The notes below the pieces were generated by a model. It was not told where the DNA came from. It saw only the letters and a program-made list of their open reading frames with translations, and made no database searches. Shown one piece after another: positions 54,401 to 64,000 of a DNA stretch of 64,000 nucleotides (position 1 is its first letter; every line of letters begins with the position of its first letter). The stretch comes from Amphiduros pacificus (Eukaryota > Annelida > Polychaeta > Phyllodocida > Hesionidae): assembly GCA_949316495.1 (NCBI GenBank), contig OX439011.1:19311995-19375994 (forward strand). The letters run 5' to 3'. Position numbers and translations under genes: made by a program.

Positions 54401-56348
54401 ATTAAAGATTGTCAAAAAATCTATTTCTATTGCTTTTAGATATGGAACCTTAACTTTCATATCTTACAGCACCTTCCATTTTAAGATATTGAGCTCGGCA
54501 TGAATCATTGCTGTTGCAAATGCTGGTAATAACATACCGAAATCACCTTACATGCAGCTTGTGCTAAGCCTTATCTTATTTGTCATTCAATAAGGTATCT
54601 CAAAATGGTTATCACAGATTGAAGGTATGCACTTCAGCAAAAACCTCTATTATAATATAGACTGCCTAATAGGGCCAAAAACTTTTTTAATCTAATAAAG
54701 TTCCTTTATCAATTTAAGTGATTGCTTTAGAAATATATAATTTGTAAAGACAAATGGAAGCATAATTTTTAGTTCTGATATTTCTCAACATGACTTGGAA
54801 TAATTTTTAAATCAAATGAATTTCTTCCAATTATTGAAAAAAAATGAACAAATTGTATAACAGTAATACTGTTGTAGAACAGCACATATCTTTGTTATTG
54901 TTAAAATACATAGATTGGTATTTCATATCTTTTCAAGAATGTTTGTTTTCATATTGTGAAGTTGGGGATGTTTTCTGAATGTCTGAACCCAATGGCAAAT
55001 TAGATTATATAAGTCAGTATTTAACATCATAAGTTGATTTATGCTATGCTTGCACATATTAGGAATATGATGAATTCAATGGTATGCTAGCTATAGTGTA
55101 TACAAAGCATTAGTATAACTATACTTTGACATAATATACGTATTAAACTAAGAATCTCTGTAATCCTATGGTTTTTTTGGGGGGAAAACATGGTTTGTTA
55201 AAATGATGACATATATCTTATATCCCCTGAGGATTTGTGGGTGTCTTCATCCAGAGATTTGCATGTGAATAAAGCAATTAAAAGTGAGGTAAATAAATGT
55301 GGATTGTTACTGCAAATGTGGACTCTAGTGAGTTATTAGAAAACAGGTAAAGAATTATGAATCAATGCTATAAGGGTGTACCCTTGTGGGCTATTAGAAA
55401 ACAGGCAAATAGGTGTGAATCATTGTAATAAAGGTGGACTAATGAAGGTTAGTAGAAAACAGGTAAATAGGTGTGAATCATTGTAATAAAGGTGGACTAA
55501 TGAAGGTTAGTAGAAAACAGGTACAAAATAGGTGTGAATCATTGTAATAAAGGTGGACTAATGAAGGTTAGTAGAAAACAGGTAAATAGGTGTGAATCAT
55601 TGCTATAAGGGTGTACCCTTGTGGGCTATTAGAAAACAGGCAAATAGGTGTGAATCATTGTAATAAAGGTGGACTAATGAAGGTTAGTAGAAAACAGGTA
55701 AATAGGTGTGAATCATTGTAATAAAGGTGGACTAATGAAGGTTAGTAGAAAACAGGTAAATAGGTGTGAATTATTGTAATAAAGGTGGACTAATGAAGGT
55801 TAATAGAAAACAGGTACTAAATAGGTGTGAATCATTGTAATAAAGGTGGACTAATGAAGGTTAGTAGAAAACAGGTAAATAGGTGTGAATCATTGCTATA
55901 AGGGTGTACCCTTGTGGGCTATTAGAAAACAGGTAAATAGGTGTGAATCATTGTAATAAAGGTGGACTAATGAAGGTTAGTAGAAAACAGGTAAATAGGT
56001 GTGAATCATTGTAATAAAGGTGGACTAATGAAGGTTAGTAGGAAACAGATAAATAGGTGTGAATCATTGTAATAAATGTGGACTCTTGTGGGTTGTTAGA
56101 AAACAGGTAAATAGGTGAATCACTGTAGTAAAGGTGGAATTTTGTGAGTTAGTAGAATAAAGTTTTTGATTCTTTATTGGCCATAACCGCCATTGGTCTG
56201 ATCTAAGTCCTCATAAGATTGAGACATATTTTATTAAGATTCTTGACTTGGAAGTAAATCTATTTACCTTTGGCAGCTCTCTCCTTCCACTTGGCTTTAT
56301 TATCAGACAGACAAGGTCCCCAGTGTCGCTTCACCTCAAACTTTACAC
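51430..56348 (-). CDS. Three exons of a Lys/Glu-rich protein tail
   Basis: Three minus-strand exons fit together: A 56348-56268, B 54061-53975, C 51629-51430. Each has AG before it (TTTGTAG, GACTTCAG, TTCTACAG); A and B end at GT donors (GTAAAT, GTATTG). All junctions are phase 1, and the frame stays open to a stop at 51430. Exon A encodes VKFEVKRHWGPCLSDNKAKW plus KERAAK; exon B a polar segment with MSNRQEEQKHEAPKEQEQN; exon C a Lys/Asp/Glu-rich end with NKDKDKKKDEQADSG and a terminal APPAKGGSD. About 120 residues are visible; upstream exons are needed. The charged tail looks disordered. I do not recognise the family. The introns carry a SINE, dispersed repeats and two minisatellites. The weakest point is the exon B donor. 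Confidence 0.6.
51694..51830 (-). repeat. Dispersed repeat family D, copy 2
   Basis: GATGTGATAATGCAAAAGAT, AGAGTAGGGCATTTATTCCA and CCTAAACAGTCCTGAAATG correspond to the reverse complement of 39552-39692. It lies in the intron between exons B and C. Confidence 0.7.
52544..52815 (-). mobile_element. tRNA-derived SINE, copy C (diverged)
   Basis: The left end TTTGGGGTTTTACATCACTT and ATTTCATGATGAGACCTACT match the tail of copy B; the right end (AACTAACTGTGGCAC) matches its head. The B box is decayed. It lies in the intron between exons B and C of the Lys/Glu-rich gene, on the same strand. Confidence 0.8.
52903..53047. repeat. 25-bp minisatellite, 6 units
   Basis: Units of CCACACTGGATGGTAAAACA plus TAAGT, nearly identical. 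Intronic. Confidence 0.95.
53188..53310 (-). repeat. Dispersed repeat family D, copy 3
   Basis: TGATGCAAAAGAAACATCCT, ACTCTTCAAAGGGAGTAGAG and CAGTCCTGAATAAGGTTGTT correspond to copies 1 and 2. It ends in an AAACAAATCAAAATAAAATA-like A-rich tail. Confidence 0.65.
55300..56158. repeat. 58-bp minisatellite, about 15 units
   Basis: The unit contains GGTGTGAATCATTGTAATAA, AGGTGGACTAATGAAGGTTA and GTAGAAAACAGGTAAATA. A second unit type with GGGTGTACCCTTGTGGGCTA recurs about every five units, so there is a higher-order pattern. It lies in the intron between exons A and B, about 110 bp from exon A. Confidence 0.95.
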
Positions 56349-57200
56349 CTACAAAGAAGAGCACCTCACTCTAGAATACTCAACCACATTTCTAGAATGC
56401 TTCAAGTCAGAGCCAAATAAAAAAAATAAGAAAATATTAGTTAAAAATTAATTATTTCTATTAAATTTCTAATTTTGACTAAATAGCTAGATTAGAATAA
56501 AATACTTTAAACTTAACTTCATATACATTTAAATATATGAAAAATATAATTTTTAATGTAAATTATTTTCAAAATAAATATATAGCTAACATAGATGGTA
56601 TTGATATCTTAATGGGCATTTTGCTATTTATTCCAGTAAATATAATGAGACAATAAGTAATTTCTCAAAATAATAAAGTATTCTACTGAAACCCTTGAGT
56701 ACCTTTACCCATAATAAATAAGATTTCATACATATGCATGCAAAACGTAGATTTGGGAGCCTTAATAATAGATTAGTTATCAGGTGCAAGATTGCTAATT
56801 TATACAGTGCCCTACAGCATGGAGAGCGAGTAGGAAATAGGCCGTTTATGGCAAGATGTATATGTCTTTATAGCTTTATACAGTAATTATTATTAGGCTG
56901 ATATTGAAAATTCAGAAAATAAAGTTGCTCAGTCTGAGAATCTTTATAGAAAGGTTTAAATCTTGAGCGTAGTGTAGAGTTATTCTATAATTAATTATCT
57001 AAGCAGCAGAATGGCTTTTATATATGGGTGTCTCATTGTAATTATCTCTATATGAAAAGATTTCTAAAAAGTGCCGGAGGAAGAGAGCGGTTAATTGCAG
57101 GTAAGATGTTTATTGACCAAACATCTGAATTTATCCTGTCTTGGTACATGAATATCTCTTCTGATGTTTTGTCAATCTTTAATATCTTATATTCCTCATT
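56349..57200. other. No gene seen
   Basis: AT-rich DNA upstream of exon A, with no exon identified. The missing 5-prime exons of the Lys/Glu-rich gene should lie in this direction. Confidence 0.35.
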
Positions 57201-57487
57201 ATGAGCACATATATATATATATACATGTATATATATTTCAACAGTGACAGAGTACCCCGTCTTTATTCAAGACAATGCAAATACTCAAAGATCTAGCTTT
57301 GAAACTTTCATCTTCTTGAATTGCTTATTTCAATACAAAAACCAAAACCAAAAACCAAAAATAGGTTTTTTAAATGATTTTGATTTTACTGTTTTCATAT
57401 ATATTGATATTGATTTTGACTTTACCGTTTTCATAAATATATATATGGATTTTGACTTTTTTTATTGACTTTGATTGTACTGTTTTC

Positions 57488-57488
<1 letters not shown>

Positions 57489-57547
<59 letters not shown>
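57489..57547. repeat. (TA)n microsatellite
   Basis: About 59 bp of alternating TA; a shorter interrupted run lies at about 57208-57238. Confidence 0.95.
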
Positions 57548-57549
<2 letters not shown>

Positions 57550-57727
57550 ATACATATATTGATGAACCAGGCACCAGTTAGGAGGAATTTAGTAATAGAT
57601 ATATAGGAGATAAGCTATAGACGGGGCATTACTTGGCACTTGGGAAGTGTCCGTCTTGTCCGGTCCTGCAATAGAGTGTGCCATACTTTAAGCAACAAGC
57701 TCTCACCCACCTTACCACACAGTTCAA

Positions 57728-57741
57728 TCTGGCAAGAGATA

Positions 57742-57793
<52 letters not shown>

Positions 57794-57814
57794 TTTGGTT
57801 TCTGGCAAAAGATA
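57728..57814 (-). mobile_element. Tiny poly(A) retro-insertion with target duplication
   Basis: A 43-base T run (57745-57787) plus about 13 bp is flanked by TCTGGCAAGAGATA (57728-57741) and TCTGGCAAAAGATA (57801-57814). Read on the minus strand this is a short sequence ending in poly(A) between 14-bp target duplications, the form left by LINE-driven insertion of an extremely truncated RNA copy. Simple poly(T) growth inside a chance repeat is the alternative. Confidence 0.55.
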
Positions 57815-60462
57815 ATTTGAAATGCCCAATCTTACCATTTTGTTAACTTCAATGTGTTTCTTTTGAAAGTTCATGTATCAGAGTATTTTTTTGCTTTTTG
57901 CAAAGATATATCAATTGATATATTTTTATACGTATGAAGACTATCACCTATCCCCTTGACACAGGATAAAACTTTTAGAATAAATGAAAGGAAAAAGCAT
58001 TCTGGAATGTGTTTTAAACCCCCAAAATCTTATTTTTTATACAAATATGTGGAGAAAATAAAATAAAAAATTGCCTCAAATTTTTTGACTCTTGCTTTTT
58101 TCATTATATACTTATTTCATCAATTGAAAACATATAATTAAATACAGAAACATAGGAATTAATGTTAAGAAATAAATAAAAAAAGAAATTAAGTAATAAA
58201 GGTAAATAATATGTAAATAATATGTATTTCAAATATATTGTCCTGGTCCATGTAAACTGCACTGGCAAACTAAAAGCGAAAATGATAAGATGATGTGCAT
58301 CGGAAAGCAATGTGCTTCTAACAAGTCACATAATTACCACCAATTTCTAGATAATATCAGAGAATGGAAAACACATAACAAATTATACAAATGAAGGAGG
58401 TAAGCGTAAATTCTTATCAAAGTATGCTGATAGTTTGTTAGGAGGACAGACAGTTAATGTATGTTAAGCAGTTCAAGTTTGCTTTCTTAAAAAAGATAAT
58501 GCATCACATGAGGTAATTAAACAGTCATAACATAAAACATAGAATGTAAAGAAATTATTCCAATCAAAATAAGGTTAAAACAATCACTTATAGAAGCATG
58601 GTTTATTTAATGTATGTATTTTTCAAAACCCGCAGGGGATGATTATTAGAAATATGGTTATTTCTGTGATAAAATATGATACTGTCAATGCGTGGTTGAT
58701 CAAAATTATTTCTAATGAAAACTGTAAATGCTGATATGATTCTCATTGGCAAATCCTGCTGAATTGAGACAACATATTAAATGTGACATTGACACAAACA
58801 CAGGGGAATATAATTACCTGATGTCAAGAACCAATTAGTCCCAAGACACATATTAAACCATACTACACACGAAATGGACAAATGTGGACCATACCTAAAG
58901 TGTGAAACTAACAATTCCCTAAAACCGTCAAAATGTTTTATGGTATAAAGCATTTTTACGGTATTTCTTTCACATTACACAGGCAAAGTTCAAAGCTTCC
59001 ACCATGTAATTTATGTAGAATAACATCAGATACACAATTAGTATTTTACTTAAACATAGGTAAAGGACCTATTGCATGTGCTGACCCTTGCTTTCTTGTA
59101 ATGTTAGTGGTGGCATCTGACTCTGTCACTCCAAATTACTCACCTCCAGAAGTCTAAAACTAAGGCTTTATTTAAATTAACAAAGTGAGACACTGGGTGT
59201 TTCAGGTGTTGAAGCATGTGTATACAATTCATTGTTTTCTATTATATTCTTAAAAATCATTAAAAAATTAAAAAGTTTCATGTACAGACATACTGCATTA
59301 GCTGTGATGACAAAGTCAGCACAGCTAAAAATGTTGTTTTGAAAAATGTACAGACTTATGACTATCATAAATCTCAATATTGAAATTTGTCTCTGAATAA
59401 GTGAGAATTAAATAGTTACCTAACTGGTGACCTGTACGAAACCTATGCAAAACCATGTCAATCATGTGCTAGATCTAACACTGTTCACAAACATTTAAAG
59501 AAATTGACTAGGACTATATGACAGATCCTTTTTACATGGCAGTTTCCCTATTTTGAATAAATGGTGTTGTCTACAGATAGAACTATACAATAGTGCAACA
59601 TGTACCTAGGTATCGCCGGACTAGGTGATTTTCTAATTCCAATGTTTGTCCTAAAACATTGGGAGAGATTTTGCACCACAAAGACAAAACAATCACAATA
59701 TTTTCTTTGTCTTTATCTCCAAAGACGAAATTGGGTATTTGTCCCTTTGACAAAAAACCGGGACAAATGGACCTCATTACCGACAATATCCAATGAAATA
59801 ATGGGCTGGAGAAAGATTTCATAAAAAAAATGTATTCGCCTATTTAGATAAAATAAAATAAATTAAAATATAAATGTGGAGTAAGAGCTCTTGACATAAA
59901 AAGGTTGAAACAAAACAAGAAATTAGAAAGATATAAACTAAATATGGTTGAAACAAAACAAGAAATTAGAAAGATATAAAAATCTCATTTTCACCATGCA
60001 AGGTGAATAAAAATCTATTAAATTTGAATTAGAACAAAATCTGAAAATTTAAAATCATAGCTTGAAATACCAATAGTACAAAATTGATCCAAAATGAAAC
60101 ATCTCAAAAAGAAATACAATGCAAAGAAGCATTTAATGAAGAATCAACTAAAAAAGCTTAAATTCTCAAGTAAATTTCCAGAAATGAAAAAAGAAATTAT
60201 ATTTTAAACCTTAACATCAGACTTTCAAGTGACTATCCAGAAATTATTTTAAACATTTTTTTCTTCTTTAATAAGGTATTTCTCCAGTCCATTATTCAGA
60301 GTGTGCACACATGAACAGAAGGTGGAAATGGTTGAATTGCGCAATGCAGCGACTTCGTATGTGCATTGACAAACACTAAAATCTGCTGGTCACCAACAGA
60401 TGAGACAACTCTTACTTAAATCTTGTGCCATCATTTTCCAACGCACTTCAGAAGCTGAAATT
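57815..60462. other. No gene seen
   Basis: AT-rich DNA. Short open stretches near 58933-59157 and 59583-59824 show no recognisable domain and no convincing splice sites. A 46-bp block with GGTTGAAACAAAACAAGAAA is tandemly doubled near 59903-59980. Confidence 0.4.
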
Positions 60463-60879
60463 TTAACAAAAGATTGCACCCTGCTTAGATAGAGGAATAG
60501 AAGTCACCATGGCAACCTTCTTGGTCTGCCCCCTGGTGGCGACTAAGGTAACCACATGGATGAAGCTGCCTAAAATGGAGTTAGTATAAAGGACCGGCGC
60601 CAAGCGAAGCGTTATCCAGCCCTCTTTATATATATATAGCCTGAACAGAGGAGGACTCTGGGATAGGTGACACACAGCTACTGGTACGTTATACGAGGCT
60701 ACGAGGCTGGTGACACAGAACACTTGACTCTGCCCTACCAGACCAATGTATCTCAGCACATACTCTTGTGACTTTTCTTTGGAAGAGGCAACTTGAACGA
60801 AAAGCAAAGATGGACCAAAAATAATGTAACTTTGCATATATATTTGCCAAATTTGTGACTTTCCTGAAATTCTAGCCAA
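60463..60879 (-). other. Unassigned open stretch, less AT-rich, with TATA-like box
   Basis: A 138-codon minus-strand open frame without a recognisable domain (contains VGQSQVFCVTSLVASYNVPV and ILGSFIHVVTLVATRG). It stands out as less AT-rich than its neighbours. It also contains a TATATATATATAAAGAGG box on the minus strand (about 60622-60638) and a strong CTCF-like motif (60527). It may be an exon, a promoter region of a leftward gene such as the one at 51.4-56.3 kb, or chance. Confidence 0.2.
60527..60539 (-). promoter_or_regulatory. CTCF-like motif
   Basis: Minus strand CCACCAGGGGGCA is a perfect match to the conserved CTCF core. It lies about 90 bp downstream of a TATA-like box on the same strand. 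Confidence 0.45.
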
Positions 60880-62850
60880 ATTCTCTGTTTAAAACCCAAG
60901 CATCTCCAAATATTTCCCATCATGATATTCAGATTTTATTTGCATCTTTAAGTTAGTTAGTGAATGGTTTCACTGTAACTTTTCCATATAAACCTTTTTT
61001 ATACTGTGAGGATCTATAACCTTTTCTCAAGGGAAGGGACTGTAACTCAGTCAACTGAAAGGTTATTAAATGACACAAATTTGGCAAATCACTTTATTTA
61101 AGCAAAAACAAAACTTCCACAGAAAGCTCACGAGTCTATATACTGAGAAACGGCCTTCTATTCTCGCTTTATCTTACTAACCCATATTTGCCACTGACGC
61201 AACTCTAGATCCTATAGGAGTATGAAATAATGACAATATTTAATGTTGCGTTTAGAATTTATCTGATTATTTTACTCAATAACAATGCTGTTGACTTGGC
61301 CCAAAGATAAAAATAGCATAACTTATTATTAAAGGTTTTTGAATTCTGAATTCAAAATGACAATTATCTTGCCATTTTTCAATGGATGTTGTGTGGCACT
61401 GATTTCCAGCGAAATTTATATTTGCGTAATTTTGATAATATGTTATAGAGTATTAGATTATATTTAATGTGTCTGGCTGTCTGGTTTACCATATATACAT
61501 ATATAAAAATATATATGAGTAAATATATTATATATCAGTTCAATACATTAATTCACTTTATTTACGTCATCGGCCATTTTAAGTTATGTTTATGTTTCGA
61601 GTATGTCCACAACCGATGAATTTCCACTACTTACATATTTTACATTTATGATATCAGACAACCTCAGAAAAAATATTCAAATTATAATATTAACATTTCA
61701 TTCATTTATTTATGACAAATTTCCCAATAGATGGCACTCTGATGTGATATAATGATGCGTATTGCCTTTGACCCTCACAATGTTCTCAGTCATCGTTCTA
61801 AACAACTCAAAAATTCATATTTCATAATCAAAAAGCATTGAGACAAATTTCTCTATTTCACTTTTTACTATAAACTGTACTATAGGCTGTAAATAATAAA
61901 GCTTAATTTCAATTTGCAAAAAAAAAAAAAAAAAAGAGTGCCACCTAGTGGAGGAAATTTGAATGATGTATATTTTATGAAGACAAAGCATACCAGATTT
62001 AGCGGATATGTTTGGTGTTTTGGTTATATGAAGCTTTGTGAAGTTATTATATTATTGAAGCTTTGTGAAGTTAATATATTATTATACCGTCTCCCTCCTT
62101 ACCAATTCTCTCTTAATGAATGATATTTCGACTGTGATTTTGTAATTTCCATGAAAATGATGTAATTTAAGGCTAGGAAAAAATTAATTGTTTCTCATCA
62201 ACACCAAAGCTTATTCTTTATCTTTTAATCAAATTTCTTGGCACAGCCTATGCCACAGTGTCTCTTGACAATGTGTAAGAGACATAAAAATATAAAATAC
62301 TGATGTTTATGACTTCTGTTAAACTAATAAAGAATATTTTTTTTCCTGGCCAAAGCAATCAAATATTAAACGAAGTCTGAAACTTAAATTACCGATTTCA
62401 CATTTTTATGACTGATAAAATTGGCCGTAGAGGAGGTGGAACTCTTTGTTTGGAGAGATACGATAATGATTGTGAAAAAGTTCATGCATCTATCATATTT
62501 AGTGTCTATTTCTTATGTCTAAAGTGTCATGCAAGCTGTGGTGTGTTTAGCACTAATATCATATTTTTGTTATTGAATATTATTTTGAATAAGTTAAATT
62601 CAAATAACAATAAGGGCTCTCCAACTAGTTGCCTGTCAAAACAGTGGCAGCGTGAGTTGTAAAAAGCCACGTTTTTTACCACATTTCGAAGAATATATAC
62701 AAATCTTTATTAAGAGTATGAAATGTACAACTCAAGCCGACATGTCAGATTTGTTTAGACACATCCATAAAAAAATACAGAGTCCAAGTTAATGTGCCCC
62801 TTGAACTGTGAGGGCTATAAAATTGAAAACTTAAACTGTAATTGTATTTC
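60880..62850. other. No gene seen; possible retrocopy 3-prime end
   Basis: AT-rich DNA. AATAAAGC at about 61895 followed 20-25 bp later by an A18 run (61917-61935) looks like the polyadenylated end of an inserted transcript, but the body before it is not recognised. A CTCF-like string follows the A run (61938-61951). Confidence 0.35.
61938..61951 (-). promoter_or_regulatory. CTCF-like motif
   Basis: Minus strand CCACTAGGTGGCAC fits the CTCF core; it lies directly after an A18 run. Confidence 0.35.
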
Positions 62851-63200
62851 CTTATCTTGACCTTGAAAAAATAGGTTAAGGTCATGCTGGACAATATCAA
62901 TTCTGAGCCTTCGTGAGGTTCATGTGTGGTTGAAATCTTGAATCTGTAACTAGCTATCTGGAAATAGCAAAATGTAAACATGGCAACATTTTGACCTTGA
63001 AAACTAGGTCATGGTCATGTTTGAGGTCATCCTTTTGTAGGTCTTTATGAGATGCATGTGTGGTAAAAATTTTAAGCATGTAACTTAAATGGCTACAAAA
63101 AAATGTAGCAAAATGATATTGTTGACAGACACAAACAGAGACATAAGGACAGAGCTCAATACCATAGCTCCCGCACCACTCAGGACGCGGGTGCTAAATA
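62850..63200 (+). repeat. Dispersed repeat with TGACCTTGA motifs and terminal hairpin
   Basis: Two tandem-like halves each start TTGACCTTGAAAA (62857 and 62991), followed by TAGGTYA...GGTCATG and CATGTGTGGT. The right end has GACAGACACAAACAGAGACA and a hairpin-like CCCGCACCACTCAGGACGCGGG. The arrangement resembles repeats I recall as common in mollusc genomes, with AGGTCAAGGTCA blocks and a GACAGACGGACAG end. No coding. Confidence 0.6.
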
Positions 63201-64000
63201 AAAAGTGCACTAAGATATAGGTTCTGTTTGGTAAGATTATAAAGCTTACCCCCAAATCTCAATTTCAAAACCTTAACCACACTTGTCCATCATTTGTTAC
63301 TACTAATCATACAAGTTGAATAAGTAGTGCCTCAAAAAATGTTTTCCCCCATTAAAAGAGAGGACAAAATTGATGTCTGATTTTTTTGTTGGCATCTTTG
63401 ATGGATTGAGGAACAGTATTCCAAGTAGAGAGGAACATTTTAATAATATATTTTTCCTGTTTTCTTGACCTGACGAGTGATTTGGCCCCACATAAAAGCG
63501 TATATATATTTCCATACAAATAAAATATAACAAACTATTATTTGGTAGAGGTAAACAAAGTTAAATAAATATTAGTACGTGTTTGAGTACAAAAAAGATA
63601 AATATGATAATATTATTATAATGAACTGATCAAGGTAGGTTAAACAAGGAATGGACATGACGGCTCTCAATAATTCTGACGGCTTTCAATAATTCTGATA
63701 TTTTTCGATCTTGAAGATTTTAAGAAATCAGTCCAATGTAACATAAATCAAAAAGAGACAAATAAAAAAAATATCAAATTTTAACATTTTGTCTCTAAAC
63801 TAAAGTGTCAGGTTATTTCCATCTTTGAGGATCATAAATTATGTATTTTGAAAATATTATGAAATAACCCCAAAAATATTGTCCATTCCTGTTTAAACAA
63901 ATCGACCAATTGTTTAATCCAAAATGTTGAAACATCCTCTATTTTTACCAATTTAATTTCTTTAGATTCTTCGTGAAATATCTGTCACCAAAATACATTT
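63201..64000. other. No gene seen
   Basis: AT-rich DNA to the window edge; a short doubled block ACGGCTYTCAATAATTCTGA at about 63660-63700. Confidence 0.4.

Noticed and set aside
57640-57874. Short frames through poly(T)/poly(A)
   Set aside because: Homopolymer translation (Phe or Lys runs), no coding signal.
59583-59824. Overlapping open frames on both strands
   Set aside because: Under 80 codons each, no recognisable domain or splice borders.

Overview
The window is nuclear DNA of an animal: spliced genes with GT/AG borders, a Toll-like receptor, a class A GPCR, two kinds of LINE, tRNA-derived SINEs, MITEs and many minisatellites. Base composition is AT-rich by eye. The multiple-cysteine-cluster form of the Toll-like receptor, the peptide-receptor-like GPCR, the CR1/L2-type LINE and the dispersed-repeat types suggest a marine invertebrate, most likely a lophotrochozoan such as a mollusc. 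That placement is inference; nothing here names the species.

Layout. 0.2-0.4 kb: a short tRNA-derived SINE copy. 1.8-8.2 kb: an apparently intact CR1/L2-like LINE with two open ORFs. Its ORF1 begins with a chromodomain and ends with a KH domain and a CCCH zinc finger, and ORF2 follows in the same frame after a single UGA; this is the most unusual item in the window. 10.3-12.3 kb (minus): a secreted carboxylesterase, two exons seen. 12.4-20 kb: a repeat graveyard with a LINE tail, three copies of one dispersed repeat, a large ATT/ATC microsatellite, a tandem and an inverted duplication, and three MITEs. 21.2-22.9 kb (plus): a single-exon GPCR whose third cytoplasmic loop holds fourteen 10-residue repeats. 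23-27 kb: back-to-back minisatellites. 28.6-30.9 kb: LINE 3-prime ends and a tyrosine-recombinase fossil. 30.9-33.9 kb (minus): an intronless Toll-like receptor. 34.4-36.5 kb: a 42-bp minisatellite split by a 571-bp inverted-repeat element with a clean 8-bp target duplication. 37-38.2 kb: a fold-back element and a SINE. 42.4-45 kb (minus): the last exon of a Ser-rich protein of unknown function. 51.4-56.3 kb (minus): three phase-compatible exons of a Lys/Glu-rich protein tail. The remainder is AT-rich intergenic or intronic DNA with short repeats.

The host genes (carboxylesterase, GPCR, Toll-like receptor, two unidentified proteins) do not form an obvious functional cluster. The window is best read as a gene-poor stretch shaped by transposons and tandem repeats. 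The LINE is the candidate for an undescribed system: a non-LTR element that may read chromatin through its own chromodomain.
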